From Lolium rigidum (lineage: Eukaryota > Streptophyta > Magnoliopsida > Poales > Poaceae), in the NCBI RefSeq assembly GCF_022539505.1, contig NC_061508.1, positions 342,067,484 to 342,131,483 of the forward strand: 64,000 nt of DNA. Direction: 5' to 3'. Below, one piece after another: positions 1 through 8,733 of the stretch. Under the pieces are notes generated by a model that worked only from the letters and a program-made list of their open reading frames with translations, ran no database searches and was not told the DNA's origin. The translations under genes and the position numbers were made by a program. Within the stretch, counting starts at the first letter, position 1. Each line of letters starts with the position of its first letter.

Positions 1-734
1 GGCTTCGTTTCTTAGTTCTAAAGTCGATGTCCTTGCATCGGCTGCACATTGCAAGAAACTGCGTGAGAATTTTTTTTTTACAGGCCGGTTTTTCTATCGG
101 CCCCCAATGTTTCACTGCACATGTATCGCACATGTTCAGCTGATTACACTACAAGAAATCTGCCATAATATGACGTTTTTTTTATGACTGGAAATCAAAA
201 TGTCATAGCTTTATGACGTTCCTAGCTTTGACCGTCCTTGGCCACTCGGGGGGGGGGCAAAACCCTAGAAAATCGTGACGTTATTGGGCAAAAATGTCAT
301 TGCCAATTTAGGTCAAAACGTCATTAGCAAAATTAAGTGGCCTACGACGTTTTTCCACTGCCGATTGCGACAAATCAATAACGTCATTGGCATGCCAAAA
401 AAAATTAGCCAATCGAGAAAACAGAAAACAACCTACCAAGGATCAGCTCCAAACTTGAATCTCAACCGTCCGAAGCATCCAACGCACCAAACCACGCGCG
501 GAATTTTCCCATTGGCGCCTAAAATTTTTGGGTCACGCGCGCGAGGACCAACCAGACCACTTTAATTTTGCTTCCGCCCCGCCCCATCCCACCACTCCTC
601 CCCGCCCCGTCCAACCCTAACCAGATCCACACCACCTCCTCCGCCGCCCCCACCACCTCCTCCGCCGTGCGGAAGCTCCCCATCAAGCGCCGCTCCCCGC
701 CGCGGCCACCACCTCCCCGCCCTCCTCCTCCGGC

Positions 735-1028
735 CCGGCCTCCTCCGGCGCCAACCCCGCCTTCAAGTTCCAGCGCATCTGGTCCGAGACCGACGAGCTG
801 CGCTTCCTGCAGGGCCTGCTCGGCTGCGGCGCGCAGGGCCAGGGCCTGCTCGGCTGCCGCCTCAGGAACAAGCACCGCGCCGTCGCCGCCCGCGTCGCCA
901 AGGGGCTCGACCCGGCCCACCTCGCGCCGCACGACCGCGACGTGCTCCACCTCTGCTCCCGGCTCTGGGACCCCGCCTACGCCGCCGCCGCCCTCGTCCG
1001 CCGCATCCCCCGTCGCCGCTTTATCTAA
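735..1028 (+). pseudogene. Captured GeBP/STOREKEEPER-like (DUF573) gene fragment
   Basis: The frame with codons at 753, 756... reads FKFQRIWSETDELRFLQGLL, then KHRAVAARVAKGLDPAHLAP and HDRDVLHLCSRLWDP, ending at TAA 1026-1028. This order (W-S-E-x-D-E..LLQG, then K..A..GLDP..PHD..L..LW) is the conserved domain of the plant GeBP/STOREKEEPER-like transcription-factor family. The middle of the domain is missing and replaced by a short duplication (GLLGC twice, at about 804-825 and 843-864). The proline-rich N-terminal part (about 568-730) reads family-like (KLPIKRRSPP) only in another frame. A splice-donor-like GTAAGT follows at 1169. Inference: a host gene piece copied into the CACTA element; non-functional as a DUF573 protein. 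Family assignment is from memory of the motif. Confidence 0.65.
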
Positions 1029-2380
1029 CCCTAATCTCGCTCTTCGTCTCCCTCGCCCGCGAGAGAACGCAGATCCGCCTCGGTGAGAATCCGTCGCCAT
1101 GTCGTCCGGCCGAGGTCGCTCGCACCCTTGCCGCCCTCATCCTCCACGATGACGGGATCTCCATCACAGTAAGTTACCCCTCACGATTTCTTCTCTTCTC
1201 CGTTCGTTTTCTCGGTTGGATTCGGTGCAACAGCATGTTATGTGCTGTTCCAGAATCTGTGCTTTTCGCTGCCAAGCATTTTTTTGGTCTTGTTAGGTTG
1301 GTAATTTTACTATGTAATGATGTACTGCTCGTTATTCCTAATTGCTTACCAGACATGAGTATATTGAACTGTCCCTGAGCTTGAGAATTTTCAATAATAA
1401 CTAATAGTATTGCAGTAAATCACTGCTTGCCTAATTCGAATATCATCCACTAGTTTCAACATTGACCGTCGAAAATTTGAAGAATTATATCTTAAAAAAA
1501 TGAAGCATCAATTTGCTTCCTGGTGTAAAAAGCTATTAACATGCTATTGGTACTCGATTTCTTTCCAACTTGAATGTCGCATTTGTTTCTATCTTGTTTA
1601 ATATCTCGCTAACTAAAATGCATCTCATGCTTGCACAGGTGTCCAGACTTGCGAAACTACAAGGTATAGAGCCTATTGCGATGGGATCGTATCATATAAT
1701 GATCTGAAATGCTACCGTTGCTAATCTTGAAATGCTACTCGTTGCTAATCTTGATTTCTATATATATATATGCAAAACATTTGCAATGTTACTAGCATAG
1801 GTCTACGGAACATTCCATTGTTTCTATATACGATGTAATATATCTACAGACTAAAGTTCCTTATCCATTTTGTTACGAAGATCGGGTAGTATGCATGTAT
1901 GGGAATATTACGAGCCATTATCCGGTATCTGGGGAAGCTATTTCCTTTAGTGGCTGTGATGATCACCAGATATATCATCAGCAAGTTCTAATCTGATACA
2001 TTTTCTTGTAATAATAGTTGGTATTATAATCAATATTTGATATTCTTCTGCAACTATCTCTTTTTCTACAGTACTTGTTCTCCCAAGTTTTATTTGGCTC
2101 AAGTCTCATGTGTGTACATATTATACATCATGCTGTAATTATTTCATGCTAATATTTAATTCGCCCTTACTCGTACTTGGTTTTACCTGCAGCAGCATCC
2201 TAGTATTACTTGGTTTTACATCGCCTCTTCTCGGGTGTGCTTTATTTTAGAAACATTTAACATATTTATTAAAGATATTACTTGTCAAATATGGCATAGC
2301 TTGCATCATACTCGCCATGTATTCAAAGCTACCGAGTAAAACTTGCAATTTGAGTTGATCACCTCGTGCATTCATTTTGC
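1029..2380. other. Interior of the first CACTA element, intron-like, no gene seen
   Basis: GC-rich exon-like sequence runs to about 1168, where CAGTAAGT resembles a donor site. After that it is AT-rich with many stops. A possible acceptor/donor pair surrounds a short segment near 1638-1665 (ACAGGTGTCC...AAGGTATAG). This would fit introns captured together with the GeBP-like exon, but no continuous protein can be read. Confidence 0.4.
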
Positions 2381-2642
2381 AATCATTGAAAATAGTGTAG
2401 GGTTTCGGTTCAAATGTTCTTTACTAGAGCCGTCTGCTAATACTAACAAGTATGATGTGTTATCCTGTGAAGACTGCACAACTTCGTTGCTTTACGGCTC
2501 CCATGGTGCCTAGGGTAGGTGCTAAATTCGGGTGAGACAGGTCGGTATGGTTAATTTCTGCTGAAACCAAGTAACCATAAAAGATCACATGCCTTTTTTC
2601 TGGATATCTTTGAACCGAAACCCTACACTATTTTCAATGATT
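2381..2642. repeat. MITE-like element with perfect 34-bp inverted ends
   Basis: Bases 2381-2414 (AATCATTGAAAATAGTG...) are the exact reverse complement of 2609-2642. The interior (194 bp) is not coding. Size and structure fit a small hairpin-forming MITE nested in the CACTA element, but no clear target duplication was found, so the superfamily is open. Confidence 0.65.
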
Positions 2643-3892
2643 TTATATGATCTTACTAATATCTGAATATCTGAATATCTTTGTATTGGGATCTGGTCGA
2701 TCTTATATGATCTTACTTCATGATGTAAGTTTTAAGTCATACTGATATGTGTAGAAAGGAAACTATTGTACCTTAGTTCTCTCTCTGAGAGGTATCCGAC
2801 TTAATTCTAAAATAAAATGTTAAATTATGGATGTTTCCTGATGCTACTGTAGATTCAAGTGTTAATGATATCTGTGTAATCTGCTCATCTTGTTATTGGA
2901 CAATGTACCATGAGTAATCTGCTAATTTGTGCTCAGATGCTAAAATATTCATTGGTTGCATGATATTATCCAGCAATTACCTGTTTGACGAGCTCATGCC
3001 TTTGGATGTTTGTTTTTGTGCAGGATGGATGGATGAGCCTATGACGGATGCTTGTTCTTGGACAGGTTGTGTTAGCCAGTGTGCTGGGATGCAATGTTGG
3101 ACGGTGATGTGCTCACAGGGAACAGGTTGCTGTGCGGTTGGTGGAGCGGAGAGTTCCTGATGATGCATCATTAAGAAGGTGACCTGGAAGTTAGGTTATG
3201 ACAGCCGATTCTGGCCGTCTAGAATGGCATGCTTTGGTTCTTATGATTTGACTCGATGGATGTTGCGTGCTGTAATAGTCTAGCCGGTTTGTTTTCATTA
3301 TCCTTTGGATTCAGCTGCAGCCTCGTCATTCCTGTATGTGTTTTTTGGAAAAATACTGGAATAGACTTCATGTATTCATCTTTTGGCGTCTAAATATTAT
3401 CAGATCGTGTGAAATAAATGCTGACAAATGGGACCAATGGGAAAATGAAACCTGACACGTGGGGTCTCTATATGTAATTGGCTAAAAAAAATAAGCTAAA
3501 AAGGCCGAGGTAATTGGGCTAGTTACGGGCCAAGGCCCAACAAAGCCGAAAAAAATAATCAGAACTAATGGGCTCAGCCCACATAAGGAGCTGAATGGAC
3601 CGGGCTGAATTCAGATAACGACGTTTCTAATTCGTCATAATTTTGCCACGTCGGATTGCCACGCTGGACTCGGGGCGAGTGCCCATGACGTTTTGGGAAC
3701 GTCATGCCGGCAGGTGACATTTTAAAACGTCACAAAGCTCTACGACGTTTTCAAGTGGAACGTCTTAAGCAGTCACTGCTGACTCCCAGCTTTCGACGTT
3801 TTGAAAAGTGTCACCGTAACGTCACAAGTAGCCATAAGTGACGTTTCAGTGACACCTTTATTTTGTCAACTTATGGCAGATTTCTTGTAGTG
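2643..3892. other. 3' part of the first CACTA element
   Basis: Non-coding; a 77-codon open frame at 2927-3160 shows no family features. From about 3610 the GACGTT/AACGTC subterminal words become dense, and the inverted end closes at 3892. Confidence 0.6.
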
Positions 3893-3895
3893 TTA

Positions 3896-4209
3896 GGTGC
3901 CCCCCGAGCCGATTCTGCCAGGTAACTGCTGAAATCGGCTCTGTGATTAGCCAAGGCACTCTATGCGAACGTCGGCTTGATTAGGACCAGTGTGGACTTC
4001 TTCTAGCTCATTAGCCGATGTAACCCCATTTCCCATTAGATTGGCGTTGAACCCAGGCAGAATGGAAGGTGAGGATAATTTTGGCCGATTGCTGGAATCG
4101 GCCTCCACGTTGCTTGCTCGATGAAGGTTTTTGCAATGTTCCTCCATAAATCCTTGGGGCCGATCACTTGGATCGGCATCGCCACATTAGTCCATCGATG
4201 TTGCTCTTG
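3896..4209 (-). other. Non-coding 3' interior of the gag-protease gypsy element
   Basis: About 310 bases after the protease stop, continuing on the other side of the CACTA insertion into 1-146. No coding signal is visible. It contains several GCCGAT/ATCGGC words and a CCCCCCGAGCC run next to the CACTA insertion, of the kind seen as polypurine-tract-like sequence in related elements. Confidence 0.6.
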
Positions 4210-4458
4210 TTACACGGTCAGACCGGTGGATAAAACTAGCCTAACCCCATTCTTTGTCACGTCGATGCGCTCGCAGTCGTCCAAATTGATGTCTGAGAGT
4301 GGCTATTGGCCTGATGTCTCCCAAACGTCCATGCCGGCCGTTGAAATCTCGGCTGAATCATCTGCGTGGACGACTTCTACTTCATCTCCATCCCACTGTA
4401 TTAGGCATTGGTGCATCGTGGATGGAATGCAACAGATTGGCGTGGATCCAATCTCTCC

Positions 4459-6165
4459 CTAGTAGGACAAGCATAGGTGCTCTTGCTCGTCGACAATAAA
4501 GAACGTCGTAGGGACGGTTTTCCTTCCTACGGTCGGATCCACATTCAGAACACCTTGTGCGTCGGATGCTTGGCCGTTGAAATCGCTCAGTGTCACATTG
4601 GTCTTGATCAGATCTGAGCTGGAGCGTCCCAACCGACGTAGCATGGAGTATGGCATAGTGTTAACTGCCGCTCCGGTGTCCACCAACATCTTGTTGACAG
4701 GCTGCCCATTGATGTATCCTCGCAAGTATAGGGCCTTCAGATGCCTGTAACTTCTTTCTCGTGGCTTCTCAAAGATGACCGGCCGTGGGCCGCAGTCTAG
4801 TTGTGCCACAGGTGCTTCGTCTAATCCTGGAGCGCTAAACTCCGTTGGAAGGATGAAGACCATGTTTGTGCCAGCCGATGTCTCATCATCGGCTTTCTTT
4901 TGTCTGGGGCGCCACTCTTTCCTTTGTGGCCGACCTTCTTCGTCCAGGGTTCGCTGAATTTTGGCGGCCAGATCAGGCCGCGCCTTCCTCAACGTGTGCG
5001 GGTACAACCTTTCAGCCTTCTTCCAACCCACGTAGACGCTGAACCCTTCGTTTTGGGAACGGCTGAGCCCATCAGGGCACCACCTTGGCCGATGATACTT
5101 GTCTTCTTCTTCATCATCGTCCTCTAGTTCCTCGAGATCTTCCACCCGAGCGGACTCAGCATGCTTGTTCCGAGGCGGGAGAGGTCCTAGACGCTTGAAC
5201 ACGGACACGTTAGCTGCATCCTTCTTCTTTTGTTTGCATTCTGGGCAGTTTCCGATTGTAGGCAATCGGCTCATTCCTGAATCCCAGCAGTGTCTGAAGA
5301 AGGGGCAGTCCCAGTGCCTATCCACGTCGTCTTGCTCTCTCGACTTTTCCTTGGCGTGGCGCTCATATCGCTCCTCGTCGCGATCATGCCGACGACGTCT
5401 CCTGTCGTCCCTAGCCAGACGATCCTTGTCATCATCGTCATTGTATCGCCGGCGTTGGTCGTATTGACCCACATACTTGTTGAGGAGGTGATCAGAGAGA
5501 GGTCGCTGATATCTTACGTTCCTTACTTCTCCCTCTGTGATGTAGCGCTTGCCATCGTGACGGAGCCGATCGCGTGGAGCGGCTTCCTCTGTGTCCTTGC
5601 TATGAGAGCAGCTGCCCTCATCTCCGTCCTTACCAGAGTGGTGTCCAGGTCCTACCATGTTGATATTGCACGAGAAATCTGGCTGGCACCCTCCATGGTA
5701 AGTGTACTCCACCATGTTAACGGCGGGGAATGGGTGTGTGTCGACCTTCATGGCGTACTGGTTAAAAATTAGCTGCCCTTTTTCTATCGTCATTTGGATC
5801 TGCTGACGCCACACCCTGCAGTCGTTAGTGGCGTGGGTGAACGTGTTATGCCACTTGCAGTATGGCTTTCCGTTCAGCTCTTGCACCGTGGGGATCTTGT
5901 GGCCTTCGGGTACCTTTAGCTGCTTCTCCGTGAGTAAGAGGTCGAAAATCTGCTCAGCTTTGGTCACGTCGAAATCGAACCCTTTTGGAGGACCTTGTGG
6001 CTTAACCCACTTACAGGACACGGGGCTTGCCGCCCGAGCCCATTCAGCCACTGCTACCTCTTGATCTCCCGCAGCACCTTCATCCTCGTCTGCCTCAACC
6101 AGGACCACCGCTCGCTTGAATTTGTCCTGGTAAACATCTGGGTGGCGCTGTTCATATGCTGACAC
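4459..6165 (-). CDS. gag C-terminal zinc-binding region and retropepsin
   Basis: A 568-codon open frame continuing from gag; it has no ATG at its own start and is the tail of a gag-protease polyprotein. A zinc-knuckle-like CKWHNTFTHATNDC lies at about residues 100-113. A charged DDDDKDRLARDDRRRRRHD tract follows, then a second cysteine/histidine cluster (CPFFRHC...NCPEC) near residues 295-320. The retropepsin is C-terminal, with active site LVDTGAAVNTMPYS around residue 495. The C-terminus shown is probably artificial: the family sequence (GRDWIHAN) resumes in another frame at about 4455, and the reading can be followed to a stop at 4210-4212, with a further one-base shift at 4432. No RT domain follows. 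Confidence 0.85.
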   Translation of the reverse strand: MSAYEQRHPDVYQDKFKRAVVLVEADEDEGAAGDQEVAVAEWARAASPVSCKWVKPQGPPKGFDFDVTKAEQIFDLLLTEKQLKVPEGHKIPTVQELNGKPYCKWHNTFTHATNDCRVWRQQIQMTIEKGQLIFNQYAMKVDTHPFPAVNMVEYTYHGGCQPDFSCNINMVGPGHHSGKDGDEGSCSHSKDTEEAAPRDRLRHDGKRYITEGEVRNVRYQRPLSDHLLNKYVGQYDQRRRYNDDDDKDRLARDDRRRRRHDRDEERYERHAKEKSREQDDVDRHWDCPFFRHCWDSGMSRLPTIGNCPECKQKKKDAANVSVFKRLGPLPPRNKHAESARVEDLEELEDDDEEEDKYHRPRWCPDGLSRSQNEGFSVYVGWKKAERLYPHTLRKARPDLAAKIQRTLDEEGRPQRKEWRPRQKKADDETSAGTNMVFILPTEFSAPGLDEAPVAQLDCGPRPVIFEKPRERSYRHLKALYLRGYINGQPVNKMLVDTGAAVNTMPYSMLRRLGRSSSDLIKTNVTLSDFNGQASDAQGVLNVDPTVGRKTVPTTFFIVDEQEHLCLSY

Positions 6166-7505
6166 CTTCGCACCATGTGCGCCAATGAAGGGTAGTCCGC
6201 TTGGGAGGCCACGTCCTTGATCGATGATGAGAGACCCACCACCGCCAACTCGATCGCTTCTTTTTCACTTACGTGAACCGAATAGCATCGGTTCCTCACG
6301 GTCCCGAAGCGCTGGATGTATTCGACACTGTTTCTCCGCGCTTCGTCGTACTTGTGCTAGATCGGCAATGCCAGCCTCGGAAGCCTCTCGAGTGATACCG
6401 CTCATGGAACTGCTCTTCCAACTGCTTCCAAGTCCGGATTGAGTTCGGTGGCAGCGATGTGTACCACCCGAAAGCCGATCCTGTGAGGGACTGTGCGAAG
6501 AACCTCACACGCAGCTCGTCTGATGCTGAGATCGTGCCCAGCTGTGCCAAATATCGGCTCACATGCTCGATGGAGCTGGAACCATCTGATCCGCTGAACT
6601 TTGTGAAATCAGGGAGCCGATATTTGGGTGGTAGCGGGATCAATTCGTACTCATTAGGGTACGGCTTGGAATAGCCGATTGTCCTCCTTTTCGGCATCAT
6701 GCCGAATTGGTCTTTCAGAATTGTACAAATCTGATCCGCGGTGATGGCTGAAGGTGTCGAACCCTGAAGATTCGCCGGGGTGGCATACTTAGCCAGCCAT
6801 GCTTACTTTTCCAGTTCTGAGCCAACTGCAGGAGCTGAGCTCTGGAGGTTTGTCGGGGTGGCATACTTAGCTAGCCACGTCTGCTTCTCAATATCTGCTC
6901 CCAACGCTCCTCCTGCTGTTCCAGAAGTCCCTGCTGTTGCAGCCTGGTTCGAGAGTGCCCAGTTACTGCAGTCCGGCACGTATGCGCACGTGTATCCGTG
7001 CGGGATCTCCTTGGGCGCCTCATGTAGGAATTGGTAGTCACTAGGGTCACCACCAATCTTGTAGACGACGTATGCCGATGAGTTCGGCACTTCTGGTGCT
7101 GCCAATGCGAACGGCAGCGGTGGACGGGACCGGAGTGGCATCTCTCCTTGGTAAGTCCCCGAGCCGGTCCCGGCGGAGAGTACCGATGGCTCATGATTTC
7201 CTGGATCACGCGAAGAGCGACACGCTCCAACGTGTTCACCAGGCTCTCAGAGTGGCGGTGCGGCGAATGAGCCACCATGAAGTTGATCTCCTGACGCAGC
7301 GACCTGGTGCGTTCTTCTGACGGGGAGGACAGGTCCACTCCATCGAGCGCGCCTTCAGGTGAGAACCCCTTCCACCTGATGCCATGGGAGCGGTTCTGTG
7401 GAAAGAGCCGATGAGGTCGGCTCCGAGGACTGCCTTGATCTCGTCATGCTTCTTTTTGAGCTCGTCAGTCAGATCCTCGTACTTGACCGGAGTGCCTTCC
7501 GCCAT
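6054..7505 (-). pseudogene. gag (capsid region), several reading-frame breaks
   Basis: The likely start is the ATG at 7505 (MAEGTPVKYEDL...), 44 bases past the LTR side of the primer site. The product should be the retrotransposon capsid that packages element RNA. A Retrotrans_gag-like core is visible around 6700-6300, with KYRLPDFTKFSG, then ...FGWYTSLPPNSIRTWKQLEEQFHERYHS. A short stretch (SELEKQ..WLAKYATP) is repeated near 6780-6900. The frame shifts at least three times: near 7390, near 6343 and near 6321. The last two sit where CAG or CTG would be expected and CG is found, so they may be sequence errors rather than real damage. The frame is regained by the downstream zinc-finger/protease ORF. 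Confidence 0.75.
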
Positions 7506-7543
7506 CTCAGATGTAGATGGCGATGCGGTGGATGTCGAAGATT

Positions 7544-7561
7544 GTCCCACCGGGCGTGCCA
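7544..7561 (-). other. tRNA primer-binding site of the gag-protease gypsy element
   Basis: Minus-strand TGGCACGCCCGGTGGGAC begins five bases inside the LTR end and starts with TGG, the complement of a tRNA CCA tail. Its position and form are those of a primer-binding site for minus-strand DNA synthesis. Which tRNA is used was not determined. Confidence 0.65.
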
Positions 7562-7566
7562 GAATG

Positions 7567-8733
7567 TGTTGCGGTCAGAAACCCACCGGCGGGCAGCGAC
7601 GGGCAACACCGTAGAGCCGGGAACAACTCAGGGCTGCGGCTAGCCCCGGTCCCTCGGAGCGACGGCCCGCAAAGCCTTCCGGTCACACGTCCGATGCCGT
7701 CGCAAGGGCGTGCCACCTGACCTATACCCGGTCGGGAAGGTGTTGGATGATGCCTCGCTTAGTTTCCTGCATGGCATACACGTAAACATTAAATACGAGC
7801 CTCGATCGGCTCTCGAGTTATCCTGTGAATCGGCTCAAAGAGCCGATCCACCCATGATTCGCACGAGGTGTACGAATATATGGTGGTCCTGCTTGATCAA
7901 GATAAAGCTAAAGCGATCTACGACGATTTAGGGTTTTCACCGCATAATCGGATCATCCTACTCACGATTGGGCCTCGCGCTCGCGTACGGTGATCGTAAG
8001 CCGATCCTAGACAGGGCCAAAAAACCAACACGAGGTTGATCCCCGGAACATCCTGTCTAGGGCTAGCAAACTACACCCTACACGCCGCTGGATCCTCCAA
8101 CCCTTTGTAAGGCCTAACTATTGCGGATATTAAACTAATCCTTGAAGAACAAGGAGCAACCGTAACGGATCGGATCTACTAAACAATGATCAAGCGGGGT
8201 GCCGCCCCTACACCTAAGATAGGTGTAAGGGCGGCTAGATGTACAAGGGTTGCACTACGACAACATATGATACGAAGAACAATGCTAACCCTAACACATC
8301 TAAGATAACTACGTTGCTCGCCATCAAAAAGGCTTCAGTACGAGCAACGCATGAACAACGTAATAAGCTTGTGCTGCCTAGATCGCAAGATGCGATCTAG
8401 GCAGCATGGTGCTTACCAGGAGAAACCCTCGAGACGAAGGAGTTGGCGATGCGCCGAGATTGATTTGTGTTGAACGTTGGTTGTTGTTTATTCCATAAAC
8501 CCTAGATACATATTTATAGTCCGGGGACTTTCTAATTCAGGTGTGCACCTAACCGTGCACGGGTAAAACTCTAACTCCTAACCGACACGTATCCTACTAT
8601 GGTACAGATACACGGGCAATTAGCCCAAACTTGGTACACAAGGCCGATTTATGTATTTCTTCTATGTATATTCTTTAAGCCCATCTCCAATCGCGGCCCA
8701 CCTCTGACTTGGTCAAATTCTGGTGATAACACT
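7567..8733 (-). repeat. 5' LTR of the gag-protease gypsy element
   Basis: On the minus strand the repeat begins TGTTATCACC at 8733 and ends CCGCAACA at 7567 (1167 bp), with TG...CA ends. A plant-type TATA box, CTATAAATA on the minus strand, lies at 8511-8519 and is the likely start of the element transcript. The partner LTR is outside the window, so the boundaries rest on the TG/CA ends and on the primer site just inside. Confidence 0.75.

Larger units (their letters stand above)
147..3892. mobile_element. CACTA (En/Spm) transposon, non-autonomous, carrying captured gene sequence
   Basis: Perfect inverted ends (CACTACAAGAAATCTGCC and four more matching bases) occur at 147 and, inverted, at 3892. 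They are flanked by the 3-bp target duplication TTA (144-146, 3893-3895). Subterminal regions (about 160-390 and 3610-3870) are packed with GACGTT/AACGTC words in both orientations, as expected for transposase-binding subterminal repeats. No transposase is encoded. The interior contains a GC-rich captured gene fragment (about 570-1170) followed by AT-rich intron-like sequence. It sits inside the gypsy element and is therefore younger than it. Confidence 0.93.
1..8733 (-). mobile_element. Gypsy-type LTR retrotransposon with gag and protease only, left end outside window
   Basis: Seen: on the minus strand an LTR (8733-7567) is followed by a primer-binding site, gag, a zinc-binding region and a retropepsin. 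No reverse transcriptase, RNase H or integrase follows. After the protease the sequence becomes non-coding (4209-3893, then 146-1) and leaves the window. The element is interrupted by a CACTA transposon at 147-3892; the TTA at 144-146 and 3893-3895 shows that the two sides were once continuous. The base word ATCGGCT and its complement recur throughout coding, non-coding and LTR parts. Inference: a non-autonomous Ty3/gypsy derivative that relies on pol proteins from a relative. The missing 3' LTR should lie left of position 1. Confidence 0.85.

Noticed and set aside
568..1086. 172-codon plus-strand Pro/Ser/Ala-rich open frame
   Set aside because: Out of frame with the recognisable DUF573 residues except in its first part; composition is that of a frame-shifted GC-rich exon.
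519..1100. 193-codon minus-strand open frame
   Set aside because: Gly/Arg-rich reading of the GC-rich GeBP-like fragment on the wrong strand; no domain, no start context.
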